Part shown: one piece after another, positions 1-7,132 of the stretch
Layout of the letters: every line of letters starts with the position of its first letter
Position numbering within the stretch: position 1 is the first letter of the stretch
Assembly: GCA_025450555.1 (NCBI GenBank)
Contig: JANWHF010000137.1
Span: forward strand, 1 to 11,999
From: Tepidisphaeraceae bacterium
Lineage (GTDB): Bacteria > Planctomycetota > Phycisphaerae > Tepidisphaerales > Tepidisphaeraceae
Direction of reading: 5' to 3'
Length of the DNA: 11,999 nt
Notes under the pieces: generated by a model
The model's input: only the letters and a program-made list of their open reading frames with translations
The model's database searches: none
What the model was told of the DNA's origin: nothing
Made by a program: the position numbers and the translations under genes

Positions 1-64
1 ATGGAGTAGAAAGCAGAATATCGCTTCTGAATTCTAATACGATAAACAGTTGCACCCGATCCGC

Positions 65-70
65 TATAAT
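65..70 (+). promoter_or_regulatory. -10 element of the D-amino-acid operon
   Basis: A perfect TATAAT hexamer ends 10 bp before the ATG at 81. No convincing -35 box lies 16-18 bp upstream (the region reads GATAAA); a TTGCAC at 50-55 is too close to be the partner. Transcription would start at about 76-78, leaving a leader of only a few bases with no room for a ribosome binding site. The promoter call is inference from sequence match and position. Confidence 0.55.
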
Positions 71-80
71 CGCCGCGACG

Positions 81-1169
81 ATGCGAGACGAGATTCCCAC
101 GCCCTTCATTTTGATCGATGCCCGGATTGCCAGGCGGAACCTTGCGAGCCTGGCCGACTATGCCCGCCAGCACCAACTCGGCGTGCGCCCGCACACCAAG
201 ACCCACAAATCGAAAATGCTGGCGCGGATGCAACTGGAAGCCGGCGCCATTGGCTTGACCGTCGCCAAGGTCGGCGAGGCGCAGATCATGGCCGATGTGG
301 GCGATGACCTTCTAATGGCTTATCCCGCCATTCATCCGCAGCGATGTCTGGACCTCGCGAAGCTCGCCGGGACTAAAACCATTCGCGTCGCCCTCGATTC
401 AACAACTGCGGCCGATCGAATCTCTGAAGGCGCCAAAGCAGAGGGCAGCACCGTCGGCGTGCTCGTTGATCTGGACGTCGGCCTTCACCGCACCGGCGTG
501 CAGAATATAGCCGAGGCCTTAGCGCTGGCGCAGCATATCGACAAGCTTCCAAACGCCCGCCTCGATGGATTGATGTTTTATCCCGGCCATCTGCAATGGA
601 AGACGCCGCAGCTCGATCAGGCGATGACGCAGATCGATGCGCTGCTGGGCGAAGTGCTCGAACGCTTGCGCGCTTCGGGACTTCAGGCAAAAATCGTCTC
701 CGGCGGCTCAACACCCACCGCCCGTAGTTCGCATCTGATCACCCGCCTCACTGAACTTCGCCCCGGCACTTACATCTTCAACGACATGAACTGCGTACAC
801 GGCGGCTTCGTGAATCTCGAAGATTGTTCTGCAAGAATCATCTGCACGGTTGTCAGCACCGCGGTGCCGGGCCAGATCGTGCTGGACGCTGGCAGCAAGA
901 CGCTGACCAGCGACCGCTGCGGCCCCGCGCCCGACCGTGGCCATGGATTAGTCGTCGAATATCCCCGCGCCAAAATCACGAAGCTCAGCGAAGAGCATGC
1001 GCAGGTGGATGTGCGCGAATGCGACCGATCGCCGAAGGTGGGCGATCGCGTGAGTGTGATTCCCAACCACATTTGCCCGTGCGTGAATCTTCAGGACAGA
1101 ATCTGGTGGCAGGAGCCGGGAGATGCGCCAAAGCCGTTGACGGTCGATGCGCGAGGCAGAGTCTTCTAA
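81..1169 (+). CDS. PLP-dependent D-threonine aldolase / D-serine dehydratase family protein
   Basis: 362 residues, the usual length for this fold-type III (alanine racemase-like barrel) family. The N-terminus, with PTPFILIDARIARRN at residues 6-20, is the typical family opening and supports the ATG at 81. The PLP-binding lysine is most likely K40 in RPHTKTHKS (36-44). Near the C-terminus PNHICPC (328-334) gives the His330-x-Cys332 pair that binds the divalent metal in this family. Family members split D-threonine and related beta-hydroxy D-amino acids into glycine plus aldehyde, or dehydrate D-serine through aminoacrylate; sequence alone does not decide between them. No signal peptide, so cytoplasmic. 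It leads an operon with a dipeptidase (12 bp downstream) and a RidA protein, which favours an enamine-producing reaction. No Shine-Dalgarno is present; the -10 hexamer lies 10 bp before the start. Confidence 0.88.
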   Translation: MRDEIPTPFILIDARIARRNLASLADYARQHQLGVRPHTKTHKSKMLARMQLEAGAIGLTVAKVGEAQIMADVGDDLLMAYPAIHPQRCLDLAKLAGTKTIRVALDSTTAADRISEGAKAEGSTVGVLVDLDVGLHRTGVQNIAEALALAQHIDKLPNARLDGLMFYPGHLQWKTPQLDQAMTQIDALLGEVLERLRASGLQAKIVSGGSTPTARSSHLITRLTELRPGTYIFNDMNCVHGGFVNLEDCSARIICTVVSTAVPGQIVLDAGSKTLTSDRCGPAPDRGHGLVVEYPRAKITKLSEEHAQVDVRECDRSPKVGDRVSVIPNHICPCVNLQDRIWWQEPGDAPKPLTVDARGRVF

Positions 1170-1181
1170 TCCTGATTAATC

Positions 1182-2276
1182 ATGCGTCCGATTTTTGATG
1201 CCCATCTCGATCTTGCGTGGAGCGCGATCTTCTTCAATCGCGATCTGACGAAGGGCATTGAACAGGTACGCGCTTCCGAGCGCGGGATGACGGACGAGCG
1301 CGCTCGCGGCAAAAATACGGTCACGCTGCCGGAGCTTCGTAAGGCACAGGTGCGCGTCTGCGTCGCGACGCTGCTGGCACGATCGGGGCCGGCCCTCAAG
1401 CCGCAGCCGACATACATGCGCACCGATCTTGATTATGTCACGCCCGCGCTCGCCTTTGGCGCGGCTCACGCGCAGCTTGCCTATTACCAGCTTCTGGAAC
1501 AGCAGGGCCACCTGAAATTCATCCGCAGTTGCGAGGATCTGCGATCGCATTGGAAAATCGCTTCGTCCAATCCCGCTGCTCCGATCGGCATAATCCTCAG
1601 CATGGAAGGCACCGACCCGATCGTCGAGCCAAGCCAGCTTGAGCATTGGTGGAAACTGGGTTTGAGAGCCGCGGGGCTAGCACATTATGGACAGGGGCAG
1701 CACGCGTTCGGCACCGGAGTGGATGGACCTCTCAGCAGCGCAGGAATCGCGCTGCTCAAGCAATTCGAGCGGCTCGGGATGATTCTCGATGTCACGCACC
1801 TTTGCGATCGAAGCATGGCCCAGGCGCTCGACCTGTTCGGCGGGCCGGTGCTGGCCAGTCATCACAATTGCCGGGCGCTGGTGCCGGGCGATCGGCAGTT
1901 GACGGATGATCAGATCCGCCAGCTTGTTTCGCGCGGGGCCGTTATCGGCGCGGCCCTCGATAGCTGGATGCTCTATCCCGGCTGGGTGCGTGGTCAGACT
2001 TCGGCGGAGGTGGTTTCGCTGGAAGCGGTCGCGGATCATGTCGATCATGTCTGTCAGCTCGTGGGAAATGCGAATCATTCAGCCATCGGCAGCGATCTGG
2101 ATGGCGGCTTTGGACATGAGCAGACGCCTCGCGATCTGAATACGATTGCCGACCTTCAGAAGCTGGCCGACATCCTCGATCGCCGCGGCTACAGCGATCC
2201 CGAGATCGATCTGATCTTTCACGGCAACTGGCTGCGTTTCTTCATCAAATCGCTTCCTTCCACGGAGCCTGCATGA
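1182..2276 (+). CDS. M19 family (membrane/renal dipeptidase type) dipeptidase
   Basis: 364 residues, close to the usual size of peptidase family M19, a binuclear zinc amidohydrolase fold that cleaves dipeptides, often with a D-residue at the second position. The metal ligands are visible in order: H8 and D10 in FDAHLDL, the bridging E142 in SMEGTDPI, H206 in DVTHLCD, H227 or H228 in ASHHNCRAL, and the aspartate of GSDLDGG (D305). There is no signal peptide or membrane segment, so despite the family name it should be cytoplasmic. It starts 12 bp after the PLP enzyme without a visible ribosome site and ends in an ATGA overlap with the RidA gene, so translational coupling is likely. Inferred role: it supplies free D-amino acids to the upstream enzyme. 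Substrate is unproven. Confidence 0.9.
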   Translation: MRPIFDAHLDLAWSAIFFNRDLTKGIEQVRASERGMTDERARGKNTVTLPELRKAQVRVCVATLLARSGPALKPQPTYMRTDLDYVTPALAFGAAHAQLAYYQLLEQQGHLKFIRSCEDLRSHWKIASSNPAAPIGIILSMEGTDPIVEPSQLEHWWKLGLRAAGLAHYGQGQHAFGTGVDGPLSSAGIALLKQFERLGMILDVTHLCDRSMAQALDLFGGPVLASHHNCRALVPGDRQLTDDQIRQLVSRGAVIGAALDSWMLYPGWVRGQTSAEVVSLEAVADHVDHVCQLVGNANHSAIGSDLDGGFGHEQTPRDLNTIADLQKLADILDRRGYSDPEIDLIFHGNWLRFFIKSLPSTEPA

Positions 2277-2740
2277 ATTCGTTCGACCAGAAACTCGCGT
2301 CGATGGGCTATTCCCTGACCCGCATCTTCAAGCCTGGCGCGATCTACCGACCCGTGGTGATCGATGGAACCACGGCTTACGTTTCCGGCTGCGTGCCCTT
2401 AGCCGATGACGAATCATTGGCGGGAAAGGGAAAAGTGATCTCGCAGGTGAGCGTGGAGGCCGCTCAAAAGGCCGCTGCACTCTGCGCGGCCAATGTCCTG
2501 CGCCTGGTCCGGCAGGAAGCCGGATCCCTCGACCGCATCGAGCGGATGTTAAAAGTCACCGGCTTTGTCAACAGCGATCCCGATTTCACGAATCAGCATC
2601 TGGTCATTAACGGTGCCTCGCAATTGTTTGTCGATGTGCTCGGAGAAGCCGGCTGGCACGCCCGCAGCGCCATCGGCATGGCACAACTTCCGCTGGGGGC
2701 GTGCGTGGAAGTGGAAGCCATCGTGAAGCTCAAGGCGTAG
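2273..2740 (+). CDS. RidA (YjgF/YER057c) family protein, long subfamily
   Basis: 155 residues, longer than the classical ~130-residue RidA and matching the subfamily of about 150 residues with a GFVNSDPDF segment (97-105). RidA proteins are trimeric enamine/imine deaminases that hydrolyse 2-aminoacrylate and similar products of PLP enzymes. The carboxylate-binding arginine is R131 in HARSAIG, and the conserved acidic residue is E148 in VEVEAI. This subfamily is poorly characterised, so deaminase activity is inferred, not proven. Its ATG overlaps the dipeptidase stop (ATGA), making it the third gene of the operon, a sensible scavenger for imines made by the first. Its last 11 bp overlap the end of the convergent ClC gene. 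Confidence 0.87.
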   Translation: MNSFDQKLASMGYSLTRIFKPGAIYRPVVIDGTTAYVSGCVPLADDESLAGKGKVISQVSVEAAQKAAALCAANVLRLVRQEAGSLDRIERMLKVTGFVNSDPDFTNQHLVINGASQLFVDVLGEAGWHARSAIGMAQLPLGACVEVEAIVKLKA

Positions 2741-4712
2741 AAGGATTCGATTCCGGCATCGCCTGCGGTTTTGGCGGCTCTGGAATAATCGCTGGGGATG
2801 GTGGTGGCGCAGGAGGGACCGCGGCTGCGCCTGCCTTTCCCCGGCGTTTGAGCCCTCGCCGAAGGATCGATTCGCTGACCTGCATGTCCGCGAGCTTGCG
2901 GCGATAGGACGAGAGCACATCGCTCCGCGTGATCACCCCCAGGAGATGGCGCGGATCATCGGGACTCACCACCGCAAGCCGCCCGACATTCTGCGTCACC
3001 ATGACGGTTGTCGCGTCGGCCAGCGACCGATGTGGGAAGATCGTCAGGGGAGCGCGGTGGATCACTTCCGCCAATGTGCTTGTCGGCGAAGTCGTGCTGT
3101 TGAGCAAGTCGCGCCGCGTCAGCATGCCCAGAAGTCTTTTGTCGGTATCGAGAACAGGATATCCCTGGTGATGCGTCTGCGGCCCATTGGAGCCCAGCCA
3201 TTCGCGCGCTTTGGACACCGTCCAATCGCCCGGCAGCGTGATCGGATCACGCGAATAGATTTCCGAAACCGTGATCCCTTCCAGCGGCTCGGCCGCCAGC
3301 TCGACCGGAACGAGCACGCCATGCCGCACGACCTTGGCGGTCATGATGGTGTCTCGCATGAAGGCGCTGGAGATGAGATAGGCCACCGCGCAGCCGCCCA
3401 GGATCGGCAGCAGGCCGTTGGGTTGAAGGGTTGTTTCAAAAGCGAAGACGACGGATGTAAGCAGCGCCCGCGAAGCGCCAGCAAACATCGCGGCCATGCC
3501 CACCAGGGCTGCCACGCGCACGTCGATATGGTCGGGGAAAAAGTGGGCCAGCCCCATGCCGATGATCGCGCCCAGGGCGCTGCCAAAGGTAAACAGCGGC
3601 GCCAGCGTTCCGCCGGAGGTTCCGCTGCCCAGCGAAAGCGTCCATGAGAGGAATTTGAGCAGGCAAAGAGAGATCATCACCCCCAGTGGGAGGTTGTTGG
3701 AAATCAGGTCGGTGATGTTGTCGTAGCCGACGCCCAGCGTGCGCGGCGCAAAGTAGCCAATGACTCCTACTGCCACCGCGCCGATGGCTGGCCACCACAT
3801 CCAGTGGATCGGCAGCTTTCCAAATCCGTCCTCGACTGCGTAAACGGAGTGCGTCACGAGAACCGACGCGAATCCCACCAGCGCCCCCACCACCGCATAC
3901 AGCGCCAATCCAATTTCGGTTGGCTGACCAATATCCGGCGGCATCGGAAACAGCGGCGTCGGCGCATGAAAGGCGAATCGGATTCCCGCCGCCGCCGCGC
4001 TGGCCAGCGCGACGGGCAGAAAAGATCGTGGCCGAAATTCAAACAGCAATAGTTCGATGGCAAGCAAGGTAGCTGAAACGGGTGAGCCAAAGGTCGCCGC
4101 CATTCCCGCGGCAGCACCCGCGGCAAGCAACGTCTTTCTTTCCGCGGCGCTCGTGCGCAGGACTTGTCCAATCAGCGAACCCATCGCGCCGCCGGTCGCG
4201 ATGATCGGACCCTCGGCGCCGAAGGGCCCGCCCGTTCCGATTGCGATCGCAGCCGACAATGGCTTGAGAAAGGTCAGTCGCGGCGGAATCCGGCTTTCCT
4301 GAAGCAGCACGCGCTCCATCGCTTCAGGAATGCCGTGGCCGCGAATTCCTTCCGATCCAAAGCGCGCCATCAGGCCGACAATCAGGCCGCCGATGATCGG
4401 AATGAAAATCACGGTCCACGACGGTGCGTGCTTCAAGTCGCGATAGACCGGCGGCAGGAAAGCAAAGGAAAACAGATGATGAAACGAAAGATTGGTGATC
4501 AGCGCGATGAGCCACAGCAGGACCTGCGCCACGCCACCCGCGATCAGCGCCAGCGCGATCGACAGCACGCAGATCAGAATCACGCGATGATCGACCAGAA
4601 GAAGCTGCTTGTGAACATGTGCGCGCTTGAGCGTCGGCCCCAATGAAGGGGAAACCGGCAGCCCGCTGCCGGTGGTCGCGGACTGGTCGATCTGTCGCGT
4701 GGGGTCGCTCAT
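2730..4712 (-). CDS. ClC-type chloride channel/transporter with C-terminal CBS pair
   Basis: 660 residues from the chosen ATG; a GTG at 4739 would add nine. Neither has a clear ribosome site. Residues 45-465 hold the many membrane helices of a ClC protein, residues about 483-605 two CBS domains (ligand-binding, often adenosine nucleotides), and 630-660 a proline-rich tail. ClC signatures: GHGIP (125-129, classical GSGIP), GAEGP (165-169, classical GREGP) with gating Glu E167 kept, and GSGTSGG (362-368). By eye alignment, the internal proton-pathway glutamate of E. coli ClcA is leucine (L221, after E220), and the chloride-coordinating tyrosine is methionine (M457 in TIMTAK). So it could be a channel or an uncoupled or differently selective transporter. 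It follows ribF on the same strand (stop at 4752), probably co-transcribed, and overlaps the RidA gene tail to tail. Confidence 0.88.
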   Translation of the reverse strand: MSDPTRQIDQSATTGSGLPVSPSLGPTLKRAHVHKQLLLVDHRVILICVLSIALALIAGGVAQVLLWLIALITNLSFHHLFSFAFLPPVYRDLKHAPSWTVIFIPIIGGLIVGLMARFGSEGIRGHGIPEAMERVLLQESRIPPRLTFLKPLSAAIAIGTGGPFGAEGPIIATGGAMGSLIGQVLRTSAAERKTLLAAGAAAGMAATFGSPVSATLLAIELLLFEFRPRSFLPVALASAAAAGIRFAFHAPTPLFPMPPDIGQPTEIGLALYAVVGALVGFASVLVTHSVYAVEDGFGKLPIHWMWWPAIGAVAVGVIGYFAPRTLGVGYDNITDLISNNLPLGVMISLCLLKFLSWTLSLGSGTSGGTLAPLFTFGSALGAIIGMGLAHFFPDHIDVRVAALVGMAAMFAGASRALLTSVVFAFETTLQPNGLLPILGGCAVAYLISSAFMRDTIMTAKVVRHGVLVPVELAAEPLEGITVSEIYSRDPITLPGDWTVSKAREWLGSNGPQTHHQGYPVLDTDKRLLGMLTRRDLLNSTTSPTSTLAEVIHRAPLTIFPHRSLADATTVMVTQNVGRLAVVSPDDPRHLLGVITRSDVLSSYRRKLADMQVSESILRRGLKRRGKAGAAAVPPAPPPSPAIIPEPPKPQAMPESNPSTP

Positions 4713-4751
4713 CAAACCAGCCCGCCGAGGTTGCTCCACATATGTCGAATG

Positions 4752-5714
4752 CTATACGGATATGAACCGGCACGCATCCTCGCCAGCCCACTGGACGCAT
4801 TGCCGGATGTCGCGCTCCATTTGTCGCTTGAGTTCATCGACGCCGTCAAACTTCCATTGCTCGCGAAGCCAGCGAACGACCTGCACATCCAGCACGCGCC
4901 TATAGAGATCGCCATCATACCCGATCAAATGCGCCTCGATCTGGCGATTTGAATCGGCGAACGTCGGCAGCGTACCAATACTGATCGCGCATGGATAGAC
5001 ATTTTTGTCCACGATACATTGGCCCGCATATACTCCGTCATCGGGCACGAGCTGCGTGCCGCAATCGAGGTTGGCGGTGGGAACGCCAATCGTGCGCCCG
5101 CGCTGATGCCCGGCGATGACTTTGCCTCGAAGCGCATAAGGCCGGCCCAGCATCATCGCCGCCTCGCGCGTCCGGCCATGCAGCAGAAGCCAGCGAATCA
5201 GCGTCGAGCTGATGTCCACCAGCCGCAAATCCAGCAGCACGCCCTGCACCGGCGGCACGATATGCAATTGAATGCCCGCCTCGGCACACCATTGGGTCAG
5301 ATGCTTGATTGTTCCGCCTCGGGATTTTCCGAAAGTGAATTCGCTGCCCTCGACCAAATGAGAAGGTCGGCACTGATCGCGCAGGATCGCCCAGAATTGC
5401 TCGGCGGTCAGCCCCAGCACCGCCGGCTCTGGAGAAAGCTCGACCAGATCATCCACCCCCTGCTCGGCCAGCAACTCCCGCTTCAAATCGAGCGGCGTCA
5501 GTCGCGGTGGCGCATGAGTTGGTCGTAGCACCGTAAACGGGTGAGGCTCAAAGGTCACGCACGCGAGCCGCGCGCCACTCATCTGGCTGCGAAGCTGCCG
5601 GCCGGTTTCCAGCAGCCGCTGATGACCGCGATGGATGCCGTCGAAATTCCCGATCGAGAGGATCGAACCTGGCGAAAGTTGTGCGAGGCCTTCGAGGCCG
5701 TGCAGAAGATTCAT
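4752..5714 (-). CDS. ribF: bifunctional riboflavin kinase / FAD synthetase
   Basis: 320 residues, normal for RibF, which phosphorylates riboflavin to FMN and adenylates FMN to FAD in the cytoplasm. The N-terminal nucleotidyltransferase half has GNFDGIHRGH (22-31), FEPHPF (55-60), VEGSEFTFGK (121-130) and ISSTLIRWLL (168-177). The C-terminal kinase half has GRPYALRGKV (190-199), GRTIGVPTANL (206-216) with the PTAN metal/ATP motif, GVYAG (227-231), and E260 in EAHLIGYDGDLY, where the catalytic glutamate is expected. Start: ATG at 5714 with only a weak AGTGA-like upstream site, but it fits the family N-terminus. It is divergent from the dienelactone hydrolase and is followed within about 40 bp by the ClC gene. 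No FMN riboswitch is visible upstream. Confidence 0.94.
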   Translation of the reverse strand: MNLLHGLEGLAQLSPGSILSIGNFDGIHRGHQRLLETGRQLRSQMSGARLACVTFEPHPFTVLRPTHAPPRLTPLDLKRELLAEQGVDDLVELSPEPAVLGLTAEQFWAILRDQCRPSHLVEGSEFTFGKSRGGTIKHLTQWCAEAGIQLHIVPPVQGVLLDLRLVDISSTLIRWLLLHGRTREAAMMLGRPYALRGKVIAGHQRGRTIGVPTANLDCGTQLVPDDGVYAGQCIVDKNVYPCAISIGTLPTFADSNRQIEAHLIGYDGDLYRRVLDVQVVRWLREQWKFDGVDELKRQMERDIRQCVQWAGEDACRFISV

Positions 5715-5731
5715 GATTCACTTTACCGTTG

Positions 5732-5753
5732 CGCGATATCGCGGTACTACAAT
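5732..5753 (+). promoter_or_regulatory. palindrome and -10 box before the dienelactone hydrolase
   Basis: CGCGATATCGCG at 5732-5743 is a perfect 12-bp palindrome midway between ribF (start 5714, minus) and the hydrolase (start 5794, plus). TACAAT at 5748-5753 is a good -10 hexamer for the plus-strand gene, with transcription expected near 5760. The -35 region (ACCGTT at 17 bp spacing) is poor, and the palindrome occupies the spacer, where a bound regulator would block or activate the promoter. The operator role is inference. Confidence 0.4.
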
Positions 5754-5793
5754 GATCGGTCGATTTTGGCAAAGCCCACGAAGGAGAGACACA

Positions 5794-6576
5794 ATGAAAT
5801 TCGCGTTACTCGCTCTCGCCGCCGCCATGATCTCCGGCAGCACTGCTCGCGGCGCAATCCACACCGAGACGGTGAAGTATAAGGCTGGCACGATCCAGGC
5901 AGAAGGATTTCTCGCCTACGACGACAGCAAGCCGGGCAAGCGGCCGGGGATCGTCGTCGTTCCCGAGTGGTGGGGAATGACCGATTATCCCAAGCATCGC
6001 GCCCAGCAGCTCGCGGAGCTGGGATACGTCGCATTCGCGGCCGACATGTACGGCAATGGAATGACCACCGATGATCCGAACCAGGCCGGCCAATGGTCCG
6101 GCGCGCTCCGCAATGGCGACCGCAAGGAACTGCGTGCGCGAGTCATGGCGGCTCTCAATCAGCTCAAGAGCAATCCGCATGTGGATGCCAATAAGACTGC
6201 CGCCATCGGATATTGCTTTGGCGGAACGACGGTCCTCGAACTGGCGCGCATGGGTGCGGATGTGCGCGGCGTCGTGAGCTTCCATGGCGGGCTTTCGACG
6301 CAATCACCCGCACAACCCGGTATGGTCAAGGCCAAGGTGCTGGCCTGTCATGGCGCGGATGACAAGTTTGAATCACCTGAGGAGGTGGCGGCGTTTCAAG
6401 ATGAGCTTCGCAAGGCTAAAGTCGATTGGCAATTCAATATCTACTGCAATGCGGTTCATGCCTTTACCAATCCCGATGCCGACCGGCATCACATTCCGGG
6501 TATCGCCTACAACAAAGAGGCCGACGAGCGCTCCTGGCGGGCGATGCAGGATTTTTTGAACGAGATCTTCCGATAA
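5794..6576 (+). CDS. exported dienelactone hydrolase family protein
   Basis: 260 residues, alpha/beta hydrolase of the dienelactone hydrolase family. The start is fixed by AAGGAG at 5781-5786, seven bases before the ATG. Residues 1-20 form a Sec signal peptide (charged K2, hydrophobic core, STARG then AIHT), so the enzyme is periplasmic or otherwise exported. The catalytic triad is readable: nucleophile C141 in GYCFGG, the aspartate in GADD (189-190), and H222 in NAVHAF. E58 in PEWWG corresponds to the glutamate that controls the cysteine in the family. Such proteins hydrolyse lactones or esters; many exported ones have unknown substrates, and dienelactone itself is not implied. It stands alone between divergent ribF and the small basic protein gene. 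Confidence 0.9.
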   Translation: MKFALLALAAAMISGSTARGAIHTETVKYKAGTIQAEGFLAYDDSKPGKRPGIVVVPEWWGMTDYPKHRAQQLAELGYVAFAADMYGNGMTTDDPNQAGQWSGALRNGDRKELRARVMAALNQLKSNPHVDANKTAAIGYCFGGTTVLELARMGADVRGVVSFHGGLSTQSPAQPGMVKAKVLACHGADDKFESPEEVAAFQDELRKAKVDWQFNIYCNAVHAFTNPDADRHHIPGIAYNKEADERSWRAMQDFLNEIFR

Positions 6577-6663
6577 AACCGCGGCTACTTTGACTGGCGC
6601 GGCCCAATTGCTCACCAGATTCCTTCAAGGCGGCGGACGCTCGGTCCGATACTAAGGATGTTT

Positions 6664-6751
6664 CCGCGCGTTGTGCGCGGCAGAGGGGCAAGGACCAACC
6701 CGCGCCGTCGCGCGGGAGGGGCCGCGCCCGGTTGCAGGCAAAGGAGTTGCC
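6664..6751 (+). promoter_or_regulatory. hairpin-rich 5' leader of the small basic protein
   Basis: Three perfect hairpins lie in the 90 bases before the ATG at 6754: 6664-6669 with 6675-6680 (6 bp), 6699-6705 with 6710-6716 (7 bp, four-base loop), and 6737-6741 with 6747-6751 (GGCAA/TTGCC). The last one holds the Shine-Dalgarno AGGAG exactly in its five-base loop. Between the second and third, GGGC/GCCC at about 6720-6730 could form another short stem. The layout suggests a structured leader that affects translation. No known riboswitch class was recognised, and stems this short occur by chance in GC-rich DNA. A TTGACT at 6590-6595 could be a -35 box but has no good -10 partner. Confidence 0.35.
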
Positions 6752-6753
6752 AA

Positions 6754-7041
6754 ATGTTGAATCGGAAAATGATCAAGTGGGTCGCCGCCAGCGTGCTGGC
6801 CGGCGCGCCGGCCATCGGCCTGGCGCGAACGCATCATGTCACCACCGCGGTTTCGCCGCTGTCGGCCAGTGCCGTGCTGACCTCGACGCCTTCGGCGCCG
6901 ACGAAGCTCGTCTCGACGCACAAGCGCAGCGTTAAGCATCATCGCGCGGTGAAGCACACGCGCCGCAGCGCCAAGAGCCACGTCCGCAAGACCAGTCTCA
7001 AGGCCAAGCACCACCGCCGCTCGAAGCTGAAGAAGGCTTAA
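6754..7041 (+). CDS. small secreted, very basic protein of unknown function
   Basis: 95 residues. The start is set by AAGGAG at 6741-6746, seven bases before the ATG; longer upstream frames lack a ribosome site. Residues 1-24 look like a Sec signal peptide (NRK, hydrophobic stretch, then GLA before R25). The rest has a Ser/Thr/Pro/Ala linker (about 30-54) and a C-terminal tail (55-95) in which 24 of 41 residues are Lys, Arg or His. There is no Asp, Glu, Cys, Phe or Tyr in the whole protein. I do not recognise a family. Such a polycation could bind nucleic acid, anionic polysaccharide or phosphate-rich surfaces, or be a low-complexity envelope protein; this is speculation. A strong terminator follows 26 bp after the stop. 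Confidence 0.75.
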   Translation: MLNRKMIKWVAASVLAGAPAIGLARTHHVTTAVSPLSASAVLTSTPSAPTKLVSTHKRSVKHHRAVKHTRRSAKSHVRKTSLKAKHHRRSKLKKA

Positions 7042-7067
7042 GCGATCTGATGTGAGGATGAAGATGC

Positions 7068-7102
7068 AAAAGACCCCGGCTCAAAAAGCCGGGGTCTTTT
7101 TT
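7068..7102. terminator. strong bidirectional intrinsic terminator
   Basis: AAAAGACCCCGGCT (7068-7081) pairs perfectly with 7087-7100 around the loop CAAAA and runs into T6 on the plus strand. On the minus strand the same stem is followed by TTTT. It ends the small basic protein gene (stop 7041) and, in the other direction, the DUF2335 gene (stop 7133), about 30 bp from each. Confidence 0.95.
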
Positions 7103-7132
7103 GTGCGAGGCAATTCGATCAGGAACTTCGCA

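Noticed and set aside
50..307. 85-codon frame starting before the PLP enzyme
   Set aside because: It overlaps the well-supported PLP enzyme in another frame and has a low-complexity Arg-rich shadow composition.
2946..3647. Long plus-strand open frame (233 codons) opposite the ClC gene
   Set aside because: It is antisense to an unambiguous ClC/CBS protein, has an Arg/Gln-rich composition typical of shadow frames in GC-rich DNA, and shows no domain.
6577..6753. Leader of the small basic protein as a c-di-AMP (ydaO/yuaA) riboswitch
   Set aside because: Some purine-rich stretches look similar, but the conserved 3' segment of that class (the CGTCAGCTAACC-like part) is absent.
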